From Lentinus brumalis (taxonomy: Eukaryota > Basidiomycota > Agaricomycetes > Polyporales > Polyporaceae), in the NCBI GenBank assembly GCA_001792895.1, contig MARA01000013.1, positions 434,001 to 498,000 on the forward strand: a stretch of 64,000 nt of DNA, given 5' to 3'. Shown here piece by piece: positions 20,833 through 30,883 of this stretch. How positions within the stretch are numbered: position 1 is the stretch's first letter; each line of letters starts with the position of its first letter. A program made the translations under genes and the position numbers. A model generated the notes under the pieces. The model saw only the letters and a program-made list of their open reading frames with translations. It was not told the origin of the DNA and did not search any database.

Positions 20833-22052
20833 GTGTCTACATCACACAGTCAGCGGCCGGCTCAAACTGTCCCTGAACTGAACTTGGCTCACCTGGCACT
20901 GGACGAAGCGCACGCACTGTACGTGTCACCGTTTGCCATTCTGACCCTGCTCTACAGCGTGTTATACCCCGATGTGCTGCTCACGTACGCGTTTCTGACA
21001 CCGCTGGCGCATGCGCTCTCCAACTCCTACCTCAGCTCTCAAACTACGCCCTCGGATCCTTCCCGACCGGCGTCGACTGCGAACCGCCCTGCGGACCAGG
21101 TGTGTCCACGGTCCACGGGCACGATGTCGGAGAAGGCGTGGAAGGGCAATGCAGACGGACGCTCACAATGCGGTGTGGAGGAGGGCAGTGCCCCTGATGG
21201 AGAAGATCAGACGCGGGAACCGCTGCGGGCGGCGCAACTGGCTCGACACATCCCGAGGATCATCGATACAGAATTGCCCGACACTCATATAGGTGCCCGC
21301 GTCCTCAGTCAGGCCCCTGCCGAGTTGAAGAGACTCAGAACCCGAGTGCTTGCGAAACATCATATTTCTTGCATCCTTGTGCCGCCCACCTTCCGCAGTG
21401 TCCGCTTACGATCTGCAATACAACTGCCTCGCTTCAACGGCTACTATCACACGTCCGCACAGCTTCGACTACTCCTCTGCTTTACTTATCCCCCTTCCAG
21501 TGGTCACGCCGTCAACTTAGATAGTGGACGACAGGATCGGCTGTCGCTTTTCTCTATGCCAGAATCAGCTTGGACGAGCCGGGCAGGTATGCAGGCAGAA
21601 GGTCCTCGCGCGAAGGGTGTTGACCGACATACACTCTAGTGGATCAGAGGCTCACGCCAACTGTGCGAACGCTGTTTGCCTCGGTACGTGTGTCTCTGTG
21701 AGGGCACAACCCCTCTCTGACTGTGATTGTAGGTTTGTCGCCTTTCCTTTGAGGACTGGCCAACGGCGTGGTTGCTTCAACATCAGCGACAAGGTCTCTC
21801 CAGCTCAATATAAAGCTGTTGAAAGTAGATTAACAAAAGTACTTACACCGAACATATAACTTACTTATACACTTTACTTACTCGATTACTTATCGCTTCA
21901 CCTTACGTAATCATTGTAGCTCTTCCTCCTGAGATTTTCGCCTTCTCTCTTCAGCTGTTGACACCAACGTGCACAGACTGAGGTGAGACCCTTGCTATAT
22001 TCACCGTAGACGACCTTAGCTAACGTACACGTAGTATTATTGTGTCGTCTAG
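20833..22052 (+). CDS. Host gene cut off by the KDZ element
   Basis: An open frame from about 20833 (in-frame ATG at 21124) contains a hydrophobic stretch, FAILTLLYSVLYPDVLLTY, and a charged segment. Downstream exons inferred from splice signals are an exon ending GCCTCG at 21685, an intron to 21732, an exon coding SFEDWPTAWLLQHQRQ, an intron to 21954, a short exon ending at 21982, an intron 21983-22034, and an exon at 22035-22052. Spliced in frame the last pieces read AVDTNVHRLSIIVSS. The KDZ element begins 28 bases later, so the rest of the gene is separated by 27.6 kb. Family unknown. Confidence 0.35.
21952..22052 (+). other. Left flanking exon pair, intron retained
   Basis: The 31-base block 21952-21982 and the 18-base block 22035-22052 recur fused at 49679-49727. 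Between them on this side is a 52-bp GT...AG sequence with intron features (GTGAGA start, GTAG end). The two sides of the giant element therefore carry the same exon pair with and without an intron. Confidence 0.8.
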
Positions 22053-22079
22053 GAAAATCTATTCAGCTGTCACATAACT

Positions 22080-22143
22080 CAGTAAACATTGCTCACTCAA
22101 GTGGCTCAGTTGGAATTACAAAAGCCCACAATAGTGGGCCAGC
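22080..22143 (+). repeat. Left terminal inverted repeat of the KDZ element
   Basis: CAGTAAAC at the end and, 45 bases in, CCCACAATAGTGGGCCAGC, which matches the right-end block at 49607-49625 (44 bases in) with two mismatches in 19. The sequence between the blocks is poorly conserved. GGCCAGCTGG-type words recur just inside. Confidence 0.75.
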
Positions 22144-22322
22144 TGGACCCAGCCTGATTTACGGCATGTACAGGTGGGTGGGCCAGCTGGACATAAGCCA
22201 GGGATATAGAGGTATAGCATAATAGGATTATAAACTGGCAGCCGCATCACTATGGCCTGAGGAGCGGGGTTAGACAGCCTGATGGGCAGCATGCACAGGT
22301 AGGTAGGCCAGCTGGTTGTCAA

Positions 22323-22650
22323 GGGCACGAGGAGCGCTGGATGGCCATCCGCTGCCTGCGGATGGATCGGGCTGCGTCGGGGCCCGTCGGGCCACGTTCA
22401 GGACCGGAAACGAGGGGCGGGGGCACGAGGAGCACTGGGTGGCCGTCCGCTGCCTGCGGATGGATCGGGCTGCGTCGGGGCCCGTCGGGCCACGTTCAGG
22501 ACCGGAAACAAGGGGCGGGGGCACGAGGAGCACTGGGTGGCCGTCCGCTGCCTGCGGATGGATCAGGCTGCCTCCAGGCTCCTCGGAAAGGGGCAGGGGC
22601 ACGAGGAGCACTGGGTGGCCGAGGGGTGGGGGCACGAGGAGTGCTAGGAC
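22323..22650 (+). repeat. Left subterminal tandem array (98-bp unit)
   Basis: The phrase GGGCACGAGGAGC recurs at 22323, 22421, 22519, 22598 and 22630. The first two full units are 98 bp and nearly identical; the next is 79 bp and the last is partial. Units are GC-rich and end next to GGGGCGGG. No coding role is likely. Tandem subterminal repeats are typical transposase-binding regions in large DNA transposons. Confidence 0.9.
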
Positions 22651-23177
22651 TCATTCAGCCCCTTGTGCACTTCCTGTCTGTATGGAATTTCACTTCTACA
22701 GCTTATAACACAGGTGTCAGCGGGGGTTGGATCTTTTTGCTTCTCCATGCAATGAAGGTGTGCGTCTCTCTCCAGCCACGGACACAAACCAGGCACTCAT
22801 GCAAAGGGGCATCCTGGTAATCCGCACCACCGGCACATTGACAAATTTTACATGCCTCTACTGATCACCTTGTCCACAGAGGATGCACTCTCAAGTTTGC
22901 AGTTTTGGTCGGTTTTTTTATAATTCTCTGCCTAATCATCTGTATTCATGTTGTGCCATCATCATCGATCTGTCGGCCGTCCATCCTGCCCAGTTGGACC
23001 TGCCCGGCCTGCCCAGTTCCAACTGCCCGGCCTGTCCAGTTCCAACCGCCCAGTGTGCCCGGCCGACTGCCCGATCGATTAACAGTATCTCGGTTTTCAA
23101 TCGATGATAATCCCATTGGACCGCAGACCGCAGACTACACACCACTGCATGAATCCCAAACCACCACCATTGTGATC
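22651..23177. other. Spacer with TGCCCG-rich stretch
   Basis: No gene is seen. Bases 22985-23070 contain several CTGCCCGGCC-like words of the type found throughout the element. Confidence 0.5.
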
Positions 23178-23714
23178 ATGAACCACAGCGACTCCCCTGA
23201 AGCAGTGCATTGGGAGATCAATCCCATGTACCCCATGACCAAGGAGGCCTGTCAACACAACTTCGAGGAGTATTACCGGGACGAGAATTTCCGTAAGTAT
23301 TTCTGCAAGACGTTCACTTTGGTGGAGAATGTGAGTAGTCGTTTTTCATCTAGCATTTGATTGCAAATAGTGGACTTACTGTGGCCCAATAGGCCGACCC
23401 CAACCACCACAGAAAAGCAGAGCGGGATCAAGAACACCTGCACCGGGGCAAGTTGCTCACAGTGTGCGACAAGGACGTCAAGCAAACGATCCTTGCATAT
23501 TTGCAAAGGCCTCAACGGCCATGTGATGAGGTTGATGAGGATGACGAGGATGAAATACCGCAACTAGTGAGGGTTGATTCTCCTGTTGCAAATATCCAGC
23601 ATCCAGAGGACGACAGACAGCAGTTGTGAGTAACCTTGCCGCTGGCACATAGAAAGTGGAATTGATAAAGTTTTCAGAATCCAAGATGACGCTGCTGAGC
23701 GCAGTGGTACCTGA
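23178..23714 (+). CDS. KDZ-element accessory protein A, unknown function
   Basis: Three exons, 23178-23330, 23393-23625 and 23678-23714, joined by GT...AG introns of 62 and 52 nt. All keep one frame, ending at TGA 23712-23714. The protein is about 140 residues, begins MNHSDSPEAVHWEINPMYPM, is charged in the middle and has an acidic run EVDEDDEDEIPQL, suggesting a soluble nuclear or regulatory protein. It is the first gene inside the left end and is read toward the interior. No family is recognised. The start is the first Met in the frame after upstream low-complexity sequence. Confidence 0.55.
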
Positions 23715-24027
23715 GTGATCATTCCCTGACAGTCACAAAGAAGCACCAGTCAGTTCAGCGCAAATGCCAGGCAGACGCAGCTTACATTTGATGCAACAGA
23801 TGTCTCAGATCCAGCTGCCTCAGATTGTAATACACACATGTAGATTCACCTATTACATCCCTGCCCAACACGCACAACTTTGCCACCCCACATTACTGGC
23901 ATCAGCTTCAATTATACGGCATATCAGGTATGTTAACATGGCAAAGCTGCTGCCATGCACTGCCCGGGCATGATGTGACTGCCCGATCCAATGTTTGGTC
24001 TGAGTCCAGACACCCGAATGCGCTCAC

Positions 24028-24305
24028 GCATAGTTAGGGCTCCTTACCAGTATGCAGGTCATCATTGACAAGCGTAAGATTCGGAGACTTGCCAAATGTT
24101 ATACCGCCCGCCCTGCCCGGCATCGCCTGCCCGATGTGCGCTGCTCAGCAGCTGTTGTGTAGAGAGGACACATCATTCAATGCACATGTGTGTAAGTAAG
24201 GCTCCTTGCTAGTCTGCGGGTAGCCATTGACAAGCATAATATCCGGAGACTGCTGCCCGCCCTGCCCGGCATTGCCTGCCCGATGTGCACTGCCCGGCAG
24301 CCGTC
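24028..24305 (+). repeat. Diverged direct duplication (~171-bp offset)
   Basis: The block at about 24028-24135 (GGCTCCTTACCAGTATGC… through CTGCCCGATGTG) recurs at about 24199-24290 with roughly 80 percent identity. Both copies contain the GCCCGCCCTGCCCGGCAT phrase. The copies may be remnants of duplicated exons. Confidence 0.65.
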
Positions 24306-24522
24306 CCATGGAAAGTATGCATCATTCGAATACAAAATTTTCGAGAACTGTTGGCACTGCAGATGAAACAGAGACATGGAAAAGCTGCTACCAATCAAAC
24401 ATTCAATCCAATTCCAGACGGTAGATTGCATTGCTGCATGCCCTCGCGCAGTATGCATGTAGCTAGCGAGAATGGTGAGTATTGAGATCCAGAGACACGC
24501 TGAATTTTCCCCTGCCCCCCCA

Positions 24523-25175
24523 TCACCTGCCCAACCTGCCCGGCATTCTCTGCCCACCCTGCCCGGTGTTGCTTGCCTCATGGGCATCATCTGCATGGTG
24601 AGACATATGATCAGATGTTGTGTTGTCCCAGGCCATTTCAAGGACGTACTGCAATTGAGCTGAAATAATGCCCTCACCCGCAATGGATACGGTACTGAAT
24701 CCTTGCATGTATCATATGAGCGTCAAGAAAGGCACCAATCTGCCGTGAGCAATGCCGATTGAGCCAGGCAAAACGGAGTGCGCACAGGAGGAACATACCC
24801 TTTCTATGGTGACACGATCCAGCCACTTAGGGTCTTCAGGAGCGTACTCGCCGTTCTGAAGAGCACTATAGAAGTCCTTGCAAAATACGCAGCGTGCAAA
24901 TCTGTTCCACGTGAAGCTCCAAGGGCGATCGAAGTCGATCCTGAAGTTCCGGGCAGATGGACCGGGCATGTCTTCGAGCAGGAATGCGTCTCGCTCAACA
25001 TCTGTTAGGCTTGGGGATTGGGTAGCAAGTTGTTCCCAATGTTCAAAATGCAGCAGACGTTTGAAGTGCGCTTCCACACTACACTGTGGCATGTCATTAA
25101 TTGTTTCAGAGCCTCAATCTATTGGTGGCGTACCTGGAGCCAAGCTGAGAATGCAAGCTCGTCACGGTGAGACAT
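24523..25175 (-). CDS. KDZ-element accessory protein B with cysteine pairs
   Basis: Start MSHRDELAFSAWLQ at 25175, a 50-nt intron (25084-25133), then a long exon beginning CSVEAHFKRLLHFEHWEQL. The middle carries DRPWSFTWNRFARCVFCKDF, and the frame continues to a donor GTATGT near 24805. A last exon probably starts after CAG near 24684 and reads YVLEMAWDNTTSDHM to about 24523. Cysteines CVFC, and VCSSC in the unspliced reading, could bind metal. The pattern of aromatic and charged residues resembles proteins I recall beside KDZ transposases in mushrooms, but I cannot name a domain. It lies opposite to gene A, about 0.8 kb away. Confidence 0.5.
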
Positions 25176-25861
25176 CTGGACAGATGAATGGTAGATCAAA
25201 GAAGGGCAGACATCAATAAGAGCGTAGAGAGGGTAGAAGGTGAGAATTGTGCCCACATGCTATCACCGCTAGCCATGTGCAGCATTATTTTTCCATTCCT
25301 GCCGGCGCGGCCTCCGCCGGTGCTGCCCGCACGGCCCATACTGCCTGCCCAGCGGCAACCGCTGCCCACCCAGTCTGCCCGCCTGGCAGCAAATTCCAGT
25401 GATGGTCAGGGCATATTATTGCCGGTTATTATCTATGGTGCTGGTCCCGCCGCACGCCTTCTCAATGGCACACAGCGGTTCCGGATGCCCTGTCTGCCCT
25501 GTCTGCCCAGCCCTGTCTGCCCGCTTTGCTATGGTCGATCTGCCCGCTTTGCTACGGCCGATCTGCCCCGATGGTGGCAGACAGTGTACATAGTGCTGTT
25601 AACATGCAGTGGTCACCGTGATAAAGTGTATCAGTTCAATTGGGAATGTATGGTATGATGGGGATTACCGTTTCGTTCAGAATGTAATGAGCACTTCGGG
25701 CGGAAATCCATGGGAGTATGAGTTCCGCCAGGGCTGTTACAACCAATAGAATTAGGTTGGAGGTCATCACACACCTCAGACATTCAAAGCAATCGGTTAC
25801 ATTGGGCAGGTATGACTGTCGATGCCTCGTAATACACAGTCAACATGATCAATACTGTGAC

Positions 25862-27061
25862 CTAGCCTTGATACCACTGTTTATCCATCTGAACCAGGAT
25901 ATCATTGTATGTCACCCATTGTTCAACCCCGCCCAGACAGGCCTCCGCCTGCTCTCCATCTGCCACCACTTGCAATTCCCTCCAAGCACGGCGCTCCTCT
26001 CTCAGATAGTCGAGGTATGCATGTCCAAAGCAGACAACATCTCGTGCCATAGCTGCAACACGGCCAGGCCGGTCGCGACGACGTTCGAGCCCCATGTGAG
26101 TCGGTAATGGCCGTGCAGGAAGATCCAGGGTAGCACCAACATGGCCACCGAAGCCCGAGTGGGCTGCTTCAGCATACGATGCATGCTGCAGCGATGACGC
26201 CCCGCTGCACATGGATTGTAGCCGGGTCGATGCACTGGGGCCAAGTGATGACGAGTCGACGTGAGTCGAATCAGGTGGTCCTGATGATGCCGCAGGCAAT
26301 GGGGTGACATGGCCCGGTGATCCTGTGGAAGCAGTCTCTGCCTCACTCCAGTATGGCAGCAACGCGACCTTGGCACCAAGACTGCGCGGCCCCTGAACCA
26401 GCCACGCAACGGTGAGACCACTCTCCTCTGGTGAAGGGGCCGGGGCGCTTGAGGCCACCCGACCCGCAGTGCCCGGCCTGCCCGCGCTACCCGGTGTGGA
26501 TTGAGTTGTAGCACGATTGCTGACGCACGCGAGAGTGCACGCTCTGTCGGCTGCCACAGGATGTGCACAGTGTTGAGCAGCAGACACAATGGAGGCCTGC
26601 GGTGAATTGCTAGTGGGGTCATCGAGGGGGACGGGAGGTATACCAGCCAGAGCTCCTCGCGTGCCGTACCGGTGCCCGGGCACACTGGTGAGGCATCCCT
26701 GGTCGTTTTCAGAGCCATACCCAAGCACCATGTCTGGAACTGGAGCGATGTCAGGGTTATATGGGGGTTGGTGAGAGAACGATAAAGAATGCTGACCTGT
26801 TGTGACCGGCTGACCGCACTCAACTGTGCTACCAGCAGGACCCAGGCTTGGGCACTCCGGGCAGGAATGGAATGGGCCCGCAGACAATGTCGCCGTGTCG
26901 GTAAGGTCAACCCCTAGCAGACAGTCCTCGATTGTGGGCATCATATCCTCTAGCGCAGGCTCCTCCGCGCCATGGAAGGATTTTGGGGATGATGTCGTTG
27001 CTTCGCTAAGTTCAATTCCTAGCAGACAGTCATGGGCTGCAGGCATCGCGTCATCTTGCAA
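25862..27061 (-). CDS. KDZ-element accessory protein C (paralogue of D)
   Basis: A single open frame of about 399 residues. Near the N-terminus the motif DAMPAAHDCLLGIEL occurs, and MMPTIEDCLLGVDL repeats it 35 residues later. A long Pro/Ser/Gly-rich linker follows. The C-terminal domain has MARDVVCFGHAYLDYLR, RRAW and YNDILVQMDKQWY. The neighbouring gene at 29631-30394 has the same architecture, so the two arose by duplication. The true 5' exon may lie upstream: a minus frame at 27131-27270 codes MSEQKRRRAANVP, separated by a GTATGC donor. Function unknown; the linker suggests a scaffold or regulatory protein. Confidence 0.5.
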   Translation of the reverse strand: MQDDAMPAAHDCLLGIELSEATTSSPKSFHGAEEPALEDMMPTIEDCLLGVDLTDTATLSAGPFHSCPECPSLGPAGSTVECGQPVTTGQHSLSFSHQPPYNPDIAPVPDMVLGYGSENDQGCLTSVPGHRYGTRGALAGIPPVPLDDPTSNSPQASIVSAAQHCAHPVAADRACTLACVSNRATTQSTPGSAGRPGTAGRVASSAPAPSPEESGLTVAWLVQGPRSLGAKVALLPYWSEAETASTGSPGHVTPLPAASSGPPDSTHVDSSSLGPSASTRLQSMCSGASSLQHASYAEAAHSGFGGHVGATLDLPARPLPTHMGLERRRDRPGRVAAMARDVVCFGHAYLDYLREERRAWRELQVVADGEQAEACLGGVEQWVTYNDILVQMDKQWYQG

Positions 27062-27474
27062 GAAGTCCTGCCCGTCCGCTAGGACCGTGCAGGAGTGTCA
27101 TCAGAGCACAGTTTTGCCTAGCCATAGTATTTATTTGGGCATACCATGCAATGGAACGATGGCGTGTCCGTAGAGTGCGTTTTCGGTCATCTTCCCGGCT
27201 TGTTGACTGCCCGATGAAGTTGAAATGGGAACATTGGCAGCCCGACGTCGTTTCTGCTCACTCATCAATATCATGAAGGCCGGAAACTGCAGCATGATTG
27301 CAATGGTGACACTTACCGGCATGGTAGCAGCTTCACAGATGACAGATGGCAGTGTGTTCAGTTTCAGCACCGGCTCATGCGACAGTGCCCACGTGACCCA
27401 CGATCAAGGGTCAATTCTCACTGGCGACTGTGTCAATGTCCTGTGATATTCATGTACACGATACCTACACGGAT

Positions 27475-27849
27475 TACTTACTTACCGGAAGACCCATATT
27501 GTCACTTCTGTCGCATGAATGTGGATAGTACGCATGTCCATTAGCTTCCCCGGCAATGCAGGTAGGGCGGGCGGGCTGGGCTGGGCTGGGCGGGCAGAAC
27601 GGGCAGAACGGGCGGGGCGGGCGGGGCGGGCAGGGCAGATCGAGCAGACGGGGCATGTAGGTCCATACAAACTCTTGTACCATTCATTATGGATAATACC
27701 TGGGCTAACCTTAACATGATAATCCCCAACAGCATGCATTGGAGCAGGGCAGTTTGCTTGTTGCCACCCTGTGTCCGGATTGACGTGTTGATGGCCTGAT
27801 AAGCGGGCTCCCTGTGCTGTTGATGTCTGATTTCTCTGCGCTCCCCATC
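27475..27849. other. Spacer with GGGCGGGC-rich block
   Basis: Bases 27568-27650 form a purine-rich run built from GGGCGGGCAG-like words on the plus strand, the complement of the TGCCCG motif. No gene is supported. Confidence 0.5.
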
Positions 27850-28910
27850 ATGGCATCTCCTGCACCCGTATCGCAAACTCTCCAGTCAATTGTGGTTCAA
27901 GTGAGTACATCGGGCTACTACTACTGTCATCCAACATGAAGTACTTACTTGTGCATATCACTCAGCTACACTCGCTTCAGGACCAAGTATGTGATTATGC
28001 CCCGGTAGTCGCCAGTACGATATCACGCATTCGCGTCATGGCATGTATCCACTCACATTGCAGGATGCTAGACTCAGATGATAGTGCCACCTTGGTGGTG
28101 TTGGAGAGTGTTCATGACCGTCTCTGGGGTACGTCCGTTTCATTGTCTGTTGTGATCTGTACGTCCCAATGATGAGCTTTGCCCGATTAGAAGCAGAACA
28201 GGCAATACGCATGCACCTCAACATGATGGAGGAAGTCGGGACCCAGAACCTCAGTCCCAGCCAGGATCCGCTGGAAGATCTGGAGCCCATGGAGCCATCT
28301 GTGCCGTCTGAGTATGAGCACTCTTGGTCGGATTCAAACCCGGATGATCACCGAGATGACAGTCCTGAGCCGCCATGGCTATGGGATGGGTACTGGTATG
28401 GGGATTTAAGAGACTGGGGATGGTGGCTGCCGCTTGGCCAAAGTGAGGTTGCGGACGACGAGCCAGAGTGGCCTCCCCGGGCTCTCCTTGAGCTGGAGGA
28501 GGAAATGGAACACCGTCAAGGCTTGGGGTTGTCATTTAATGATGAGCAACAGGGTGTAGAGGAATATTTGCTCGACCTGGAGGAGAGCTTGCCTGATGGG
28601 ATTACTGTGTGTATGCTAATTTGATGCAATTTGCCCGTCCTGCCCACAAAGGCACATGCACGTTGCAGCCCTCCTCCAACTGGAACACATGCAGAAAGGT
28701 ATGCAGCTGTGTATTTTGGTGCTCTTTGTTTACAGGGCGGTACGCCTTCCTCTGAGGGTGCCCATCGAGGAGGAGCTGCCGCGGGCAGCCAGGGCACCAC
28801 GGGCAGATGTGCTCTGGGCCGGGCAGGTGGTTTATCTGGGTATGGATGCTCGCCCCAGGCCACGGCGGGCCGGTCAACCTGGACGACCTTGCGATGAAGA
28901 AGAGCTATAA
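27850..28910 (+). CDS. KDZ-element accessory protein E, acidic
   Basis: ATG at 27850 begins MASPAPVSQTLQSIVVQ, followed by donor GTGAGT. Successive short exons read LHSLQDQVCDYAPVVAS and DSDDSATLVVLESVHDRLW. A large exon then carries an acidic, Trp-rich middle (PPWLWDGYWYGDLRDWGWW). The C-terminal exons (HMHVAALLQLEHMQK, then VRLPLRVPIEEELPRAA) end at TAA 28908-28910. Introns are about 23-65 nt with GT or GC donors. The order and frame are consistent over six exons. No domain is recognised. It lies on the plus strand between the paralogues C and D. Confidence 0.5.
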
Positions 28911-28965
28911 TTTCTGCCGACCACGCGCATGCCGGACGCGAAGGAGCCCACTAGCGAGCCTATTG

Positions 28966-29555
28966 ACGAGCCAGTGAGGTTGGTGATAAGGGCCGGGCGT
29001 GTTGATGCAGCGTCGAAATCTCGGAGAGCTTGGTCATTCCCCTCTCACCGCAACGTGGTCGGGTTCCACCTCATCTCCCCGACGACTGCAGCGCAACCCC
29101 TGAGTGAGCATGCACCTCGGAACATTCTGCGAAGACGTATACCTTTGGCTACGCCGGCGCCACCCAGATTGTGTAGTCGTCGCTCCGGGCTCCTTCGAAA
29201 GAAGCTGGACGATGTCGTCTGTAGTGATTCCTACTCCCACACCCCTGCCGGAGTCGTCGTCACCGAGAGCCACATGGACAGGACTGCCGACCTTGATGCG
29301 CTCTGTGCTCTTGCGCACTGTAGGCGTGCCGGCTCTTGAGAGGGGTCTGTCAATGTGCATGCTTGGCCGAGGTGGCTCTGAGCTCTTCTGTGTGATTTCG
29401 TCAATGAACGCGAACACCTCGGCCTCGCCTTCGGTTGGATGCTGCGCGCCTGGTCCAGAAGGCGGCACGCCTGCAGTTTCCGGGGGTGTGAGATTGTCGA
29501 GGTCGTCTAGGAATTGAAGTGCCTCCTGCTGCTTGGACTTGGACTTAGTGGTCAT
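28966..29555 (-). pseudogene. Captured Mtc1 (DUF5427)-like gene fragment
   Basis: From ATG at 29555 the minus strand encodes MTTKSKSKQQEALQFLDDLD, then GEAEVFAFIDEITQKSSEPP and LSRAGTPTVRKSTERIKVG. I recognise this order as the N-terminus of fungal maintenance-of-telomere-capping protein 1 (DUF5427), a conserved cytosolic protein of several hundred residues. Only the N-terminal part is present: after VQLLSKEPGATTTQSG the frame runs into unrelated sequence and ends, with none of the long conserved C-terminal region. It sits between transposon genes D and E, so it is best read as a host exon picked up by the element. Recognition is from memory of the family. Confidence 0.6.
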
Positions 29556-29630
29556 GAGCCTTACAACTTGTGAAAGTAAAGCGGGTGGTACTGGAGGCAT
29601 ACAATACTGCTAGGATGACATACAGCCCGA

Positions 29631-30394
29631 CTACTCAGAATACCATTCGTCTGCAACCATGCATAGGTACTCATTGTACATTGCCCAGTTTCCACTCTGT
29701 CCTCGCCATGCCATCTTCATCGCGCCCTCTGTAGCCTTTGCTACATCGATCCATGCCGCACGCTGACTCCGCAAGAATGCGAGGCGCTCGCCGCTGAAGT
29801 AGCTGATATCCCGCGCCATACGCATCCGCAACATCTCATGTCTGTGTGCGGCCCCAGCCGCGTCGTGTTGATAGTGTGCTGTCGGCACAGATGATTGTGC
29901 TTCTGACGTACGTGCAGCCGCTGGCAAGCGTGGCAAAGACCAGGGGGGGGGAAAGGTGGAACGGGCAGGGCGGGCGGGGCGGGCAGGGCGGGCGGGGCGG
30001 GCAGGGTGGCCGGATGGGCAATGACCTGCGGATTCAGTGAGTCGACCGAGTAATCGAGTTGACGTGCCTCCTGGGAGGATAGATGGGGTGGAATTCCATG
30101 AGTGGACGTCCCAACACCGGCTGCAAGGGGCAATGTGACAGTGTGAGCGGACAGCGCACTCCCCGAGCCCACTGCCCGGTTGAGGGAATTGCCGAGAATC
30201 CCTGTAAGAGTATGACCATTGGCGGCAGATGGAGCACAATCTTCAGGCCGGGTGGGTAATCTTGAGGGCCCATCTTGCATTTCGATCCCCAGCAGAACAT
30301 CGAGGACTGGAGGCATAGCATCCTCATCCAAAGCTTCACATGAGTCCAGCTGGGTGTCTGTCACACCATTGAATAATTGTTGTGAGTGCCCCAA
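29631..30394 (-). CDS. KDZ-element accessory protein D (paralogue of C)
   Basis: The N-terminal motif EDAMPPVLDVLLGIEM and the C-terminal MARDISYFSGERLAFLR, RAAW and YNEYLCMVADEWYSE match gene C position for position. The linker is shorter. The reading frame changes in or near a run of nine G (29943-29951) beside a GGGCGGGC array, so either a small intron lies there or the homopolymer has slipped. A further upstream exon coding ADQSDEDNDGMGSPMQMS probably lies at 30420-30515. Function unknown. Confidence 0.45.
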
Positions 30395-30883
30395 GGACTA
30401 TTATTGATTGAGTGATGATGTACCATTTGACCGCAAGGCGGGCGACATTTGCATGGGTGACCCCATGCCGTCATTGTCTTCATCACTCTGGTCTGCGGCT
30501 GCAGCAATGCTCGCAAACCGTACTTGCTTCTTTTTGAGCAATGTCAACCAATTTATCGGGCGAGATCAGTGGGTACATACTGCCGTCTGCATGATTTTGG
30601 AGGGTAAGAGGGTCGAGTAGGGCTACGACAGGTAAAAATCCTGTTCTGAAGCCCATTAGCTGAGTCAAGTGCACAGTGACTAATGAACATACCTCAGCAC
30701 ACTGCATGCTCTGTGCAAAACACGTTTGGATTTGGACACTTGTGCTGTGGTGGGTGTTGAAATGCGATCACGTGACCATCAACGCTCTGTCATAGTTGCC
30801 CGGATGGCTGTCGTGTCGTGCTCGCTCTTCTGACCGCGCCTCTCTCTACATACATCGATTTATCTCTTCTCCTCAAAGTCACT

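Noticed and set aside
20833..21639. Complete single-exon gene of 268 residues
   Set aside because: The frame has no early ATG and splice signals run through the region. Downstream exons continue past it, so treating it as a complete protein is not justified.
22316..22650. CRISPR-like array at the left element end
   Set aside because: The repeats are contiguous 98-bp units without unique spacers, and the genome is eukaryotic. It is a tandem array.
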